This document shows positions 33,186 to 43,225 of a stretch of DNA of 64,000 bases, piece after piece. This DNA comes from an uncultured Ignavibacteria bacterium (lineage in GTDB: Bacteria > Bacteroidota > Ignavibacteria > Kapaibacteriales > Kapaibacteriaceae). The position numbers were made by a program, and so were the translations under genes. The number at the start of each line of letters is the position of its first letter. Position 1 is the first letter of the stretch. The stretch covers positions 1-64,000 of the forward strand of contig CAJAIA010000009.1 in the NCBI GenBank assembly GCA_903939735.1, read 5' to 3'. Below the pieces are notes generated by a model. It was not told where the DNA came from, ran no database searches, and was given only the letters and a program-made list of their open reading frames with translations.

Positions 33186-35297
33186 TTACTTGAACATCTT
33201 CAGCAGGATGCCGCCGTTCGCTGCAAACGCACCTGCGAATACGAGCGAGATGATGGCCATGAGCTTGATAAGGATGTTGAGGGCCGGACCAGATGTATCC
33301 TTGAACGGATCACCAACGGTGTCGCCAACAACAGCAGCCTTGTGCGTGTCGCTACCCTTACCACCATGGACGCCTGTTTCGATGTACTTCTTGGCGTTGT
33401 CCCATGCACCACCAGAATTGGCCATGCTGATGGCAAGCATCACGCCGACCACGAGCGAGCCGATGAGGACGCCGGCGAGCATCTGCACGCCGAAGAGGAA
33501 ACCAACGAGGAGTGGCGTGAGAATCACGAGCAGACCCGGTGCGATCATCTCGCGGATCGATGCTGCCGTTGAGATGTCAACGCACTTCGCGTAGTCAGCC
33601 TTTCCTGTGCCTTCCATCAGACCCGGGATTGTGCGGAACTGACGGCGAACTTCTTCGATCATGGCGAAGGCAGCCTTGCCAACACTCTTCATCGTCATCG
33701 CGCTGAACGCGAATGGCAATGCGCCACCAACGAGCAGGCCAGCGAGAACGTTTGCATCGGTAATGGCAAGATCCGCACCCTTGACCTGTGCACGTGTGAG
33801 GAACGCACTCGTAAGCGCGAGCGATGTGAGCGCGGCCGAACCGATCGCAAAGCCCTTGCCGATGGCAGCTGTTGTGTTGCCAGCAGCGTCGAGCGCGTCG
33901 GTACGTGTGCGAATGTCTTTACCCATCTGCGCCATCTCAGCGATACCACCAGCGTTGTCCGATGTCGGACCATACGCATCGATCGTGAGGCCAACGGCAA
34001 TGGTACCAAGCATACCGATCGCTGTAAGAGCGATACCGTACATACCTGCGAATGTGTAGCCGATCACCACGCTGATCGCGATGAGCAACATTGGAATCAC
34101 GGCAGAGTTGTAACCGAGTGCAAGACCGTAGATGATGTTCGTTGCGGCACCCGTCTTCGACGCGTCAGCAACTTCGCGCACTGGCTTGTAACGGTGTGAT
34201 GTGTAGAACTCTGTGACCAAACCGATCGCGAGTCCAGCAACAAGGCCAACTGCAAGAGCGATGAACACACCCATTGCGCCAACGGAAACGTCACCCACCA
34301 TGAAGGTGTTGCTGCCGAATGCCCACATGGTGATCGGATAGAGGGCAACGAGCATGATAAACGTTGAGATGATTAGCGCGTTCTTCAGTGCAGCCTCAAC
34401 CTTGTCTTCCTGCGTTGCACGCACGAATGGAAGGGCAAGAATCGACGCAACAATACCAACACCGTTGACGAGCATAGGGAAGAGCAGGATGTTGAGATCC
34501 GTGCCACCTGTTGCTTGGTAGCCTACGGCACCAATAACGAGTGCTGCACATGTCGACTCAGCAACCGAACCGAAGAGGTCAGCGCCCATGCCGGCAATGT
34601 CACCTACGTTGTCACCCACGTTGTCAGCAATAACGGCAGGGTTGCGAGGATCGTCTTCAGGAATTCCTGCTTCGACCTTACCTACAAGGTCGGCACCGAC
34701 GTCAGCTGCCTTGGTGTAGATACCACCACCGACACGACCGAAGAGTGCAACAGCTGATCCGCCGAGACCGAAGCCGGAGAGGATTTCCATTTGCTGTTCA
34801 GCTGTAAGACCAGGGATAAACGCGTCGATGCCAAGCCATACGAGGATCAGACCGATAACGGCAAGACCTGTAAGACCAAAGCCCATCACCGCGCCCGATT
34901 CGAACGCTACGCTGAATGACTTTTGAAGCGAAACACGCGCAGCCGATGCCGTGCGGACGTTGCCGACGGTGGCAATGCGCATGCCGATGTATCCTGCCGC
35001 GACAGATGTTCCTGCACCAATAAGGAAGGCAACGGCTGTTTCAAGTCCGTGCTGCACGGTTGCGAAAATCACAACAGCGAACAACGCCATGAAGATTGCC
35101 AGCACGCGATACTCGCGGCTCAAGAATGCCATTGCACCCTCTGCAATCGCAGAGGAAATTTCCTTCAAGCGGGCAAGCTCTTCGGGGTTTGCAGCGCCAT
35201 CTTCAATCTTTACAGCCAAGACGCGCTGACGGAAGAACAACGCCAAGATCAGAGCAAGCAGTCCCAGCCCTCCGATCAGTCCAACGACGAGATTCAT
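33186..35297 (-). CDS. hppA: Membrane-bound K+-dependent cation-pumping pyrophosphatase
   Basis: A 703-residue integral membrane protein with about 16 helices. The substrate site is complete: '[18 protein letters not shown]' and '[20 protein letters not shown]'. It hydrolyses pyrophosphate and pumps H+ or Na+ out of the cytoplasm; the ion cannot be settled by eye. In '[16 protein letters not shown]' the residue that is Lys in K+-independent enzymes is Ala, so this one should belong to the K+-dependent branch. It is monocistronic, with its own terminator. Confidence 0.95.
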   Translation of the reverse strand: MNLVVGLIGGLGLLALILALFFRQRVLAVKIEDGAANPEELARLKEISSAIAEGAMAFLSREYRVLAIFMALFAVVIFATVQHGLETAVAFLIGAGTSVAAGYIGMRIATVGNVRTASAARVSLQKSFSVAFESGAVMGFGLTGLAVIGLILVWLGIDAFIPGLTAEQQMEILSGFGLGGSAVALFGRVGGGIYTKAADVGADLVGKVEAGIPEDDPRNPAVIADNVGDNVGDIAGMGADLFGSVAESTCAALVIGAVGYQATGGTDLNILLFPMLVNGVGIVASILALPFVRATQEDKVEAALKNALIISTFIMLVALYPITMWAFGSNTFMVGDVSVGAMGVFIALAVGLVAGLAIGLVTEFYTSHRYKPVREVADASKTGAATNIIYGLALGYNSAVIPMLLIAISVVIGYTFAGMYGIALTAIGMLGTIAVGLTIDAYGPTSDNAGGIAEMAQMGKDIRTRTDALDAAGNTTAAIGKGFAIGSAALTSLALTSAFLTRAQVKGADLAITDANVLAGLLVGGALPFAFSAMTMKSVGKAAFAMIEEVRRQFRTIPGLMEGTGKADYAKCVDISTAASIREMIAPGLLVILTPLLVGFLFGVQMLAGVLIGSLVVGVMLAISMANSGGAWDNAKKYIETGVHGGKGSDTHKAAVVGDTVGDPFKDTSGPALNILIKLMAIISLVFAGAFAANGGILLKMFK

Positions 35298-35342
35298 GCA
35301 GATCCTTTCACGTGATACATCAGAAAATGTTCAACTTTTTCG

Positions 35343-35350
35343 TACGTTTG
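35343..35350 (+). promoter_or_regulatory. TAnnTTTG element upstream of tRNA-Val
   Basis: TACGTTTG matches the -7 consensus, 11 bases before the tRNA 5' end. No TTG at -33 is evident. Confidence 0.45.
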
Positions 35351-35361
35351 TGGTCTCGCAA

Positions 35362-35435
35362 GGACGCTTAGCTCAGTTGGTTAGAGCGTTACGTTGACAT
35401 CGTAAAGGTCACTGGTTCGAATCCAGTAGCGTCCA
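35362..35435 (+). tRNA. tRNA-Val (GAC anticodon)
   Basis: A 74-base cloverleaf: acceptor GGACGCT/AGCGTCC, D-arm GCTC..GAGC, anticodon stem TTACG/CGTAA with loop TTGACAT (anticodon GAC), and T-arm CTGGTTCGAATCCAG. The discriminator is A and CCA is not encoded. Confidence 0.95.
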
Positions 35436-35527
35436 CGTCGGCCCCCTTGCTTGGGGTCAAAGATACAAAGCCTGTCACTGTGTGATGGGCTTTTTACATT
35501 AACACCAACCTCCGCCCTTCAATGAAA

Positions 35528-35557
35528 ATGCCCCGTATCAATCGTGATGCGGGGCAT
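35528..35557 (-). terminator. Terminator of the citrate synthase gene
   Basis: A 13-base inverted repeat with one G-T pair and a 4-base loop, followed on the minus strand by ATTTTCATT. It lies 27 bases after the stop codon. Confidence 0.8.
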
Positions 35558-35584
35558 TGTTGTGTGCCAGTGTGAATGCGCGGC

Positions 35585-36856
35585 TTACGCCTTTGCGCTG
35601 AGCTCTTCGAGTGTGAGCGACTTCGGACGAACGATTGGCGATGCCATCATGCGGTTGACGACCATCTGCGAGCAGAGACCGATTGCGCGTGACACACCAA
35701 ACATCACTGTGTAGAAGTCGAACTCTGTCATGCCGTATGCATAGAGCAACGAGCCCGATGCTGCATCAACGTTCGGCCATGGGTTCTTCGCCTTGCCATG
35801 CTCCTTGAGGATGCCTGGTACGAGACGGAAGATCTTGTGCACGATCTGTACGTTTTCGTCTGTCAAGCCATTGTCGACACCGAAATCGTGGAACGCCGTG
35901 AAGCGTGGATCAGTTACGCGGAGAACAGCGTGACCATATCCCGGAATGACTTGTCCGTTGTTGAGGCGATTCCATGTGTACTCTGTGAGCTGCTCATCTG
36001 TTGGTACGCCACCGAATTGCTCGCGGACGTCCATGATGAAGCGCAGACATTCTTGGTTTGCAAGACCGTGCAACGGGCCGGCCAGACCACACATAGCGGC
36101 TGATACGCTGTAGAACGGATCGCTCAGCGCCGAGCTCACAACGTACGACGTCATCGCGCTCACGTTACCACCTTCGTGGTCGGAGTGAAGCACGAGGTAC
36201 AGACGTACGAGTTCCTTCCATGCTGGGTCGTTGCTGACGCCAAGCATGTGCGCGAAGTTGTTCGACAGGTCGTTGTCGTCTGCAAGCGGTGCGATCACCT
36301 CGCCCTTGTTGAAGCGAATGCGGTAGATCGCAGCTGCGATGCCCGGCATCGATGCGATCAGGCGGATCGAATCATTGACCATCGACTGCCAGAGTGCGTC
36401 CTTACCTGCGCCCTTATCGTACGCAGCACGGAACTCACTCTCGCGCTCCATCGCCAGCAGACCAACGCTGAGCATGGCCATTGGATGCGAATCCTTTGGC
36501 ATTGCCTTGAGTGTGTCTACCACATATTGCGGCACAGCATAGTGCTTTGCAAATGCGGCACGGAGTTCTGTAAGTTCTTCATCAGTCGCACGCTCACCAG
36601 TGACGAGCAACCAGAAGGTCTCTTCCGGCGTGATGTTCGTCAGGTCGAGGATCGGCGTGTTGCGAATGCGCAGGCCTTCGTCGGCTGAAACGCTCGATGT
36701 ATCGCATACCAAGGCAGGTACTCCACGCATACCGCCGAGCACTTGCTCGATGGTGACGCTGCCGAGCACGGTCTCGCCGTGTTCCTTGAGAAGGCTGGTG
36801 CGCTTTGCACGAAGCACTTCGGCTTGTGAAATGAGTTTGGTATGTAGGATGCTCAT
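35585..36856 (-). CDS. gltA: Citrate (Si)-synthase, mitochondrial-like type
   Basis: A 423-residue enzyme that condenses acetyl-CoA with oxaloacetate in the TCA cycle. The catalytic residues are visible: His in 'GPLHGLANQECLRFI', His in 'VIPGYGHAVLR' and Asp in 'NVDAASGSLLYAYGMTE'. The N-terminus ('HGETVLGSVTIEQVLGGMRG') and the overall arrangement match the eukaryote-like citrate synthases found in Chlorobiota, Bacteroidota and Geobacter rather than the hexameric Gram-negative enzyme. It stands alone, with a terminator downstream and a TAnnTTTG element upstream. Confidence 0.95.
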   Translation of the reverse strand: MSILHTKLISQAEVLRAKRTSLLKEHGETVLGSVTIEQVLGGMRGVPALVCDTSSVSADEGLRIRNTPILDLTNITPEETFWLLVTGERATDEELTELRAAFAKHYAVPQYVVDTLKAMPKDSHPMAMLSVGLLAMERESEFRAAYDKGAGKDALWQSMVNDSIRLIASMPGIAAAIYRIRFNKGEVIAPLADDNDLSNNFAHMLGVSNDPAWKELVRLYLVLHSDHEGGNVSAMTSYVVSSALSDPFYSVSAAMCGLAGPLHGLANQECLRFIMDVREQFGGVPTDEQLTEYTWNRLNNGQVIPGYGHAVLRVTDPRFTAFHDFGVDNGLTDENVQIVHKIFRLVPGILKEHGKAKNPWPNVDAASGSLLYAYGMTEFDFYTVMFGVSRAIGLCSQMVVNRMMASPIVRPKSLTLEELSAKA

Positions 36857-36882
36857 AGGGTCAACTCCGTTGGTATAGCATG

Positions 36883-36890
36883 CAAAACTA
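36883..36890 (-). promoter_or_regulatory. TAnnTTTG element upstream of citrate synthase
   Basis: The minus strand reads TAGTTTTG, an exact consensus match, 26 bases before the gltA start codon. Confidence 0.4.
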
Positions 36891-36949
36891 CGAAAGCAGA
36901 GGATCCGAAAGAACGTAACTTTATCGTGAAAGGTTCGTTAGGCGCACCC

Positions 36950-38245
36950 ATGAATAAAATCGGCGTTATCATCTCGCACGAATACCGGACTCGGGTCCGG
37001 GCTAAGTGGTTTATCATTTCAACACTTCTGGCTCCGCTCGGAGTGGCCCTGTTGATCACTGTGCCCGTGATCGCGGCAATTCTGGCTGGTGACGGAACCG
37101 AGGGAAAGATCGCCCTGGTCGACCGCACGGGTCTGATCGCGCCGGCGGTGGTGGCCTCGGATACTGCTCGATTTGAGAACGCCGGCTCGCGCTCGGAGCG
37201 GGACCTCGCGCAGGCAGTGCAGGACGAGTCAATCCAGGCCTACGTGGTGATCCCAGAGAATGTCCTGGATTCAGGCGCAGTGACGATGTATTCTCGAGGT
37301 GGCTCGGGTATCGCCTTCTCGTCCTCAATCGAAAGCGCAATCGAGCCGGTGGTGACGCGCGCACGCCTTACGCAACGTGGAACAGATACCTCGGTGATCG
37401 ATCTGGTCGAGCAGGGCGTCCGCGTGATTGGTCTCAAGCAGACCGACGAGGGTGTGAAGGCCGATGCCAGCGAAGCATCAGCGATGATCGGCTACATCAG
37501 TGGCTTCGTGATCTACATGCTGATCTTCCTGTACGGCTCAATGGTGATGCGTGGTGTGGTCGAGGAAAAGGCCAACCGCATCATCGAAGTGATTGCCAGC
37601 TCTGCACGCCCCTTCGAGATCATGATGGGGAAGGTCGTCGGCATTGGCCTCGTAGGGCTCACACAGCTGACCGCGTGGTTTGTGCTCGGCAGCATTGTAA
37701 CGACGGTGGCAGGTCTTGCACTCTCATCATCATTGCCAGCGCCCGATCCAACGAATCCAATGATGCAAGGGGGCGGGCTCAGCGCAGTGCTTGCGCAGGA
37801 GGGCATTGCCCTTCCTGAGATTCACATCGTATCGATCCTGATGTTCATCTTCAACTTCTTCGCTGGCTACTTCCTCTATGCATCGCTCTTTGCAGCTGTG
37901 GGATCTGCCGTTGATCAAGAAGCTGATGCAAACTCACTGACGTTTCCAATCACACTACCAATCGGCATCACGATGCTGTTTATCGGAAATGTGATTGCGG
38001 CACCGAACGGTACGCTTGCTACCGTTCTGTCGATGATTCCGTTGTTCTCGCCAATTCTGATGACGGTGCGCGTTGCCGCTACCGATGTGCCGTGGTGGCA
38101 GTTGGTTGGATCGATGGTGTTCAGTGTAGCGGGATTCTTCGGCGCTATATGGCTTGCTTCGCGCATCTACCGCATCGGCATTCTGAGTTATGGAAAGAAG
38201 CCGTCGCTGAAGGAGATCGCGCGCTGGATTACTCAGCGTGTGTGA
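36950..38245 (+). CDS. ABC-2 type transporter permease (NatB-like)
   Basis: A 431-residue inner-membrane protein. One N-terminal helix ('WFIISTLLAPLGVALLITVP') is followed by an extracytoplasmic domain of about 150 residues, then five more helices around 180-410 ('GYISGFVIYMLIFLYGSMVMRG', 'EEKANRIIEVI'). This is the NatB/YhaP architecture, in which a separate ATPase drives export. No ATPase gene adjoins it, so its partner must lie elsewhere. The ATG at 36950 is chosen over the upstream GTG at 36926 because the extra eight residues lack similarity. The 3' end overlaps the M1 peptidase gene by 17 bases. Confidence 0.85.
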   Translation: MNKIGVIISHEYRTRVRAKWFIISTLLAPLGVALLITVPVIAAILAGDGTEGKIALVDRTGLIAPAVVASDTARFENAGSRSERDLAQAVQDESIQAYVVIPENVLDSGAVTMYSRGGSGIAFSSSIESAIEPVVTRARLTQRGTDTSVIDLVEQGVRVIGLKQTDEGVKADASEASAMIGYISGFVIYMLIFLYGSMVMRGVVEEKANRIIEVIASSARPFEIMMGKVVGIGLVGLTQLTAWFVLGSIVTTVAGLALSSSLPAPDPTNPMMQGGGLSAVLAQEGIALPEIHIVSILMFIFNFFAGYFLYASLFAAVGSAVDQEADANSLTFPITLPIGITMLFIGNVIAAPNGTLATVLSMIPLFSPILMTVRVAATDVPWWQLVGSMVFSVAGFFGAIWLASRIYRIGILSYGKKPSLKEIARWITQRV

Positions 38246-40172
38246 TCATCAACGGTAGTGTGTAGGTAGCGCCGGGCTCTTCAATGATGATCGAGTAGCC
38301 GCCACTGGCAAACCCTGTCGTCGACACGGTGTGTTCGATCATGCCCATTGGCATGCGCTCGTTCAGCATAATGCGACCCTCCACGGTGACGACGCTGATG
38401 CGCGCCTCGCGCTGTGACGACGTCCGCGTAATACGCACGCGATCGGCAGCAGGGTTCGGTGCAATGCTGTAGCGTTCTGATGGTAGCGTCTGCGATGCAT
38501 CGACCGATGTGACGAATGCTTTAACGATTGATGCGAGCACACGTGAGCGTGTTCCGACGTTGACGCCAATGAGTGAGTCGCATGCAATGGTCCACCGACC
38601 GTCGGGCGAGCAGTACACCACGGTATCGATCGTAATGCGACGTTCTCCGTCGCGGCGCATGTAGGAGATGTTAAGCGGCAGCGTTGTGAACAACGGCCAG
38701 TCGGCGAAAGTCTCCTGTTGGACCTGACGCACACGCACAACCTTGTTGCTGATATCGTTCTCGACTTCGAGAATTGCCCAGCCCTTGCCTGTGACCCATT
38801 CGTTGAAGAACGCTGCAGTCCGATCACCTAATGCAGGCTGCATCGCGATACTGAAGTCGTCCGTCGTTGCATTGCCAAAGGTGTTGTCGCGCACGTAGGC
38901 CTTCATCGCATCGAAGAAGGCAGAATCACCGGCAATGGCACGCGCCATCGCAAGGACAACTGCACCCTTTTGATAAATCGTCGCAGGGTAGTTCGATGAT
39001 GGCGACGTGCGCGGATAATCCTCGAGTGCGAAGGTACCCTCACTTGGTGCGATCTGCGTGATGTACGTGCGCGCTTTCGATTGTACGGATGCAAGGTAGG
39101 CGGCCGGACCCCGCAGATGCTCGAGCCATACGCTTTCGCTGAAGGTCGCAAAGCTCTCGCTCAGCCACGCGTAGCGGAAGTCTTGCGGTGTAACGCAATC
39201 GCCAAACCACTGATGCGCAAGCTCGTGCGCAGCGACGATGTTTGCGGTGTCGCGCCGTTGCACTTCACTGATGGCAATGGCAATCATGCCTTGATGTTCC
39301 ATCGAGCCAAGCTGCGAGGTGTAGTACCCAACCTTCGAAAACGGGTACTGACCATATAGCCTCGAATAGGTCTCGGTCATGCGCGGCACACGTGAAAATG
39401 CAATCGCAGCCGATGCGCTATCACGACGGCGCATGTAGAAGATATGCGGTACAACACCTGGCGCTGTTTGCGTGATGTAGCGTCCGGCTGCAAACGTGAG
39501 CAAGTATGTCGCCGACGGATGCGTTTCTGTCCATTCATACGTTGCGCGACCGTCGGGCGCAACTGCAACTGGCGTAGCTACACCATTCGATGCTACAAGC
39601 CATTGTGCGTCTGGCACATGAAAGCGTGCATGGAACGTGGCCTTATCAGATGGATGGTCGTAACACGGAAGCCAGTGTTGCGTTGCCGAGACGTTCGGGC
39701 TCGCGAAGCCAACACCCAAACAATACAGAACGCTATCCTGGTAGTGCACACCGCCCCATGCCGAGGGTCCGCCCTCGTTGGTCATGGTGCCACTGTAGAA
39801 CACGTCGATCGTATCGCGCTGGTTGCGCTTAACACGTGCGTTGATCGCAACTGCGTAGTGCATTGTATCGACGTTGTCCGTTCCTACGCGAGGTGCTGAT
39901 GTGCGCGAACGCTGCTGTTGAATCACAAACACCGAATCGATGGTCAGTCCACGCAGATTGATAGGGAAGGTCGACACCACAGTGTCGGCCGTCCAACGCA
40001 CGGCGATGCGGCAGCGTCCGACGATTGTCTTTGCAGCAGGATTCGGGAAGGTGATGTCGGCATCGTAGTGCTCAACATCAAACGCCTGTGGTCGGAAGAA
40101 CGTTGGCGAGGAGACTTGTGAGAGCGCGGGTGTTGCGCTCACAAGAAGCAAGGCGAGGAGGAAACGTACCAT
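38229..40172 (-). CDS. Secreted M1-family metallopeptidase with T9SS sorting domain
   Basis: A 647-residue aminopeptidase-like protein. Signal peptide 1-18 ('MVRFLLALLLVSATPALS'). The zinc site is intact: 'HELAH' (316-320) and Glu339 in 'LSESF'; the exopeptidase motif is 'GSMEH' (289-293) in place of GAMEN. Final Glu to His at the position that anchors the substrate amino group is unusual and could alter specificity. The last 80 residues ('YSIAPNPAADRVRI...FASGGYSIII') form a T9SS sorting domain, so the enzyme acts outside the cell. Start at 40172 is supported by the terminator hairpin that occupies the open frame upstream. Confidence 0.9.
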   Translation of the reverse strand: MVRFLLALLLVSATPALSQVSSPTFFRPQAFDVEHYDADITFPNPAAKTIVGRCRIAVRWTADTVVSTFPINLRGLTIDSVFVIQQQRSRTSAPRVGTDNVDTMHYAVAINARVKRNQRDTIDVFYSGTMTNEGGPSAWGGVHYQDSVLYCLGVGFASPNVSATQHWLPCYDHPSDKATFHARFHVPDAQWLVASNGVATPVAVAPDGRATYEWTETHPSATYLLTFAAGRYITQTAPGVVPHIFYMRRRDSASAAIAFSRVPRMTETYSRLYGQYPFSKVGYYTSQLGSMEHQGMIAIAISEVQRRDTANIVAAHELAHQWFGDCVTPQDFRYAWLSESFATFSESVWLEHLRGPAAYLASVQSKARTYITQIAPSEGTFALEDYPRTSPSSNYPATIYQKGAVVLAMARAIAGDSAFFDAMKAYVRDNTFGNATTDDFSIAMQPALGDRTAAFFNEWVTGKGWAILEVENDISNKVVRVRQVQQETFADWPLFTTLPLNISYMRRDGERRITIDTVVYCSPDGRWTIACDSLIGVNVGTRSRVLASIVKAFVTSVDASQTLPSERYSIAPNPAADRVRITRTSSQREARISVVTVEGRIMLNERMPMGMIEHTVSTTGFASGGYSIIIEEPGATYTLPLMITHAE

Positions 40173-40190
40173 GGCGTACAACATACCAAA

Positions 40191-40220
40191 AAGGGCCACC
40201 GCCGTGAAGCAGTGGCCCTT
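40191..40220 (-). terminator. Terminator of the sigma / anti-sigma / T9SS operon
   Basis: A perfect nine-base inverted repeat (AAGGGCCAC) with a 12-base loop, followed on the minus strand by TTTTT. It lies about 22 bases after the stop at 40242. Confidence 0.75.
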
Positions 40221-40241
40221 GGAGAGATCAAGAGAGGCGCC

Positions 40242-42551
40242 TTAGCGGATGATCTGCAGCGGCAGCGCAAAGTTGGTTGTGCCGTTTGTCACGTGCACCA
40301 TCACCATGCCCGACGGCAGTGATGCTGTTGCAAGCTGCATCGTTGTTTCACCAGCGACCACGTCAACTGTCTGCGTTGCAAGCGTTACACCCGTCATCGA
40401 CACAACACGAATTGTTGCTGTGCCAGTTGTCGCGATGAAGCGCAGCGAAGCTGATGCAGCAGCCGGGTTCGGGAAGAGGTTGACACGTGTGCCGACGGCA
40501 TCGACAGGTACGTCGACGCTTGTCGTGCTCATCACGAGGCCGATGCTGACTTCTTGATCAAGGCGCTGATTGTCAACGATGATCGTCTCAACTGTCGGTG
40601 CATAGTCTACACGGTCGGCTTCGAGTGTGACGGTGCCATAGGAAAGCTCCGTGAGTTCGTATGCGCCTTCGTTCTCCGACATCGCAAAGTCGATTACATC
40701 GCCTTGCTCGTCGCGTGCGAGAATCAGCGTGCCCACAACAGCGGCATTGCCTTGTGGTGTTTCTTCGCCAACCTTATGAACGATGCCACCACGCTTGTCG
40801 TACACCCATCCGCGGACGCGACCCTTGCCGCGCTCACCCTTTGCTGTGTCGAGCAGAATATCGTGTTGGAGCGCAACCATCATGTCGCCTACCTCAACGC
40901 GTGTTGCGTTGAGCCATGAGCCAACTGCCTTCTCACCCATGCGCATCCAACCAGGGATGTATGGACGTGCTGTTGGCATACCGAAGACGATGTAGACGCC
41001 TGGTGTGAGGTTTGCAAATGCGTAGTTGCCGTTTGCATCTGTTTCGACGCTGTAGGCCTTGTTCTTGATAATCACAGAGTCGCCGTTTTCCTTTGCACGG
41101 CTGACAAGCTGATGCGCAACAACCTTGCCAGTGACGCCAGCGCTGGTGTAGAAGTTCTTCATCGTTCCCGTGAAGCCATTCTGGTATACCGGACGCTTGT
41201 CCATTGGGAAGTTCACGCCGTCTTCATTTGCACTGATGTTGATCGTCGTTGCTTGCGTTGCATCGTTGGTGTTATTCCAGAACTCAACGAGATACTCGAG
41301 CTGCTTGTCACGTCCGAGAACTGTCGCTGTACCGATGTACGGGATGCCAGCTTGGATCTTCACTTCGTAGTATCCGTCTGCGTTTGTCTCCGCTACAACG
41401 CGACGCATGAGTGCGTTTGCGGCAAGCGGATCACGTGAGCGCACTTCGAAGACAACCAGTGCCTTGAGTCCGCCGTTTGTTTCTGCATCAAAGACACGTC
41501 CAGCGATTACAACCTTGACTGCTTCAGCACGCTTTGCGACAACGAAGTTGATCGTCTCAGCTTGGTCACATTCAATAGTGACACTCTTTGCGTCCGCAAG
41601 TTCAACCGCATTCTCAAACCATTCTGCAATGAATGCTTCACCTTCAACACGGAGCTTGTAGGTGCCTGCAGGGAGTTTTAACTCGTATCGGCCAGCAACG
41701 ATCTTGGCTGTGTAGACCGGACGGTACGCAACCGTCGTGTCGCCGTTAGGTGTGCGAACGATGCGCTCCATGCGCCATGCTGTTACAACACCGTTTGCTG
41801 TGGCATTTGCCCCTTCGATCGTGACCGCGCCCTTGAAGGTTGCGCAGGTTTCTTCCTTCGGCTTTTCGCCACCGATTTCAAGAACATACGTCTGATACGT
41901 CATGATGATCTGACCATTGACTTCGACCCATGCTTTGATCTTGATCTCATAGCGACCTGCACGTGGGTTTTCCCAGACGATGAGGCCTGTCTCTTGATCA
42001 ATCGTCATGCCTTCCGGACCATTCACGATGCCGTAACGAATCTTCGTGCCGGCGTTTGTCTCTGCACGAACAGGATATGTGTAGCGCTTTCCTGCAGATC
42101 CATTCTTCAACGGAACCGACACGATGATGACCTTCTTCTCGCTCTTGTCCTTGATCGTGACCACCTTGATCATCGTGCGAGCACTCTCTTCGTTGCCCCA
42201 AACGGCGCGCACGAAGAATGTGTATGTACCAGCTGCGAGATTCTCCACGTTGTACGTGTAGAAGTTCTCGCGAGGGGGCTTGGCAGGATCGACAACTACT
42301 GAGCCGATCTTGCTGAACTTGGTGAGGTCCTCGGTTTCTTTCGATGCCTGATAGACGTTGTAGGAACCAGGGACATCATTGCCCTGCATTCCGAACCAGC
42401 CTAGCATGACATACTGTGAACCGTTGCTGTTGTCGAGAACCTTCGCCTGAAATCCTTCCGGACCTGGGCGCTGTTGCGCGAATGAGGCAACGAACCCCAT
42501 GGCGAACACGACCATTGCGAGCGCAAGGCGTGATAGTGATGCTACGTTCAT
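40242..42551 (-). CDS. Large secreted protein with carboxypeptidase-regulatory-like domains and T9SS sorting domain
   Basis: A 769-residue protein. GGAG lies five bases before the ATG at 42551, and a signal peptide ends 'FVASFAQ'. A fibronectin-like domain (about 30-130) and a putative Ig-like domain ('NGPEGMTIDQETGLIVWENP') are followed by at least three transthyretin-like carboxypeptidase-regulatory domains ('VAGRYELKLPAGTYKLRVEG', 'TNADGYYEVKIQAG', 'TDANGNYAFANLTPGVYIVF'). The end ('VNLFPNPAAASASLRF...LPSGMVMVHVTNG') is a T9SS sorting domain. It is downstream of the ECF sigma / anti-sigma-like / lipoprotein genes and may be a target or partner of that system. Confidence 0.82.
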   Translation of the reverse strand: MNVASLSRLALAMVVFAMGFVASFAQQRPGPEGFQAKVLDNSNGSQYVMLGWFGMQGNDVPGSYNVYQASKETEDLTKFSKIGSVVVDPAKPPRENFYTYNVENLAAGTYTFFVRAVWGNEESARTMIKVVTIKDKSEKKVIIVSVPLKNGSAGKRYTYPVRAETNAGTKIRYGIVNGPEGMTIDQETGLIVWENPRAGRYEIKIKAWVEVNGQIIMTYQTYVLEIGGEKPKEETCATFKGAVTIEGANATANGVVTAWRMERIVRTPNGDTTVAYRPVYTAKIVAGRYELKLPAGTYKLRVEGEAFIAEWFENAVELADAKSVTIECDQAETINFVVAKRAEAVKVVIAGRVFDAETNGGLKALVVFEVRSRDPLAANALMRRVVAETNADGYYEVKIQAGIPYIGTATVLGRDKQLEYLVEFWNNTNDATQATTINISANEDGVNFPMDKRPVYQNGFTGTMKNFYTSAGVTGKVVAHQLVSRAKENGDSVIIKNKAYSVETDANGNYAFANLTPGVYIVFGMPTARPYIPGWMRMGEKAVGSWLNATRVEVGDMMVALQHDILLDTAKGERGKGRVRGWVYDKRGGIVHKVGEETPQGNAAVVGTLILARDEQGDVIDFAMSENEGAYELTELSYGTVTLEADRVDYAPTVETIIVDNQRLDQEVSIGLVMSTTSVDVPVDAVGTRVNLFPNPAAASASLRFIATTGTATIRVVSMTGVTLATQTVDVVAGETTMQLATASLPSGMVMVHVTNGTTNFALPLQIIR

Positions 42552-42629
42552 GATAGCTCCAATGATGTGCAGTGAAACACGTGGTGACAATCGTTCTTCA
42601 CCAGGTACAAACCACGACCTGCGGTTGGG

Positions 42630-43214
42630 TTACAGCGTTAAGGTTATCGTGCCGAGGGTTTGCTCCTGGCCAGCGCCCACAAAATAGCGATCCTTATTCA
42701 AGACCACGTACAGCGTCAAGGTAACGCTCCGCGGTTGGCCGGGCTGTCGGGGCTGTTCAGCAATAATGATTGCCGCCGTATTGGTGTTGGCTTCGGATGG
42801 ATAGACCTGTACGCCATTGCCGAAATCTGCCGAGAAGCTGACCTCGCCCTTGACCAAGTTGTACGATAACCCGTTGCCAGGGAACGAGTCTACGCGGACA
42901 CGGAACTCCTTGAGCATCGGGCTTTTCTGGGGGTCTGGTACAGTCTCCATGGTGCAGTCAATCCAGAACCGCATTGGCGCTACGGTGGTATCGATGCGGA
43001 ACGTGGGGAGCCCCTTAATCCGGTACGAGCCCGAAGCAGCGGTAAAATCGACGTTGATGGTCCGCGGTGTGATCTTCACGGCAGGGGTCACCGGGGTTTC
43101 CGTGCGGGGAGCATCGGAGTCGAGAGGAGATATGCACGATGGGATCAGCGCGACAACCGACATCGTCAGAAGCGCGGCAATAATCGTGGAACGAGTGGTC
43201 TGTGTGATACGCAT
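42630..43214 (-). CDS. Putative lipoprotein of unknown function
   Basis: A 194-residue protein with a hydrophobic N-terminus and a lipobox-like 'ALIPSC' (Cys at about residue 27; Pro at -2 is atypical). The mature part appears to be a single beta-sandwich domain with 'GLPTFRIDTTVAPMRFWIDC' and 'VTLTLYVVLNKDRYFVGAG'. I recognise no family. It begins 11 bases after the anti-sigma-like gene ends, so it belongs to that operon. Confidence 0.65.
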   Translation of the reverse strand: MRITQTTRSTIIAALLTMSVVALIPSCISPLDSDAPRTETPVTPAVKITPRTINVDFTAASGSYRIKGLPTFRIDTTVAPMRFWIDCTMETVPDPQKSPMLKEFRVRVDSFPGNGLSYNLVKGEVSFSADFGNGVQVYPSEANTNTAAIIIAEQPRQPGQPRSVTLTLYVVLNKDRYFVGAGQEQTLGTITLTL

Positions 43215-43225
43215 TTGTCTATCTG

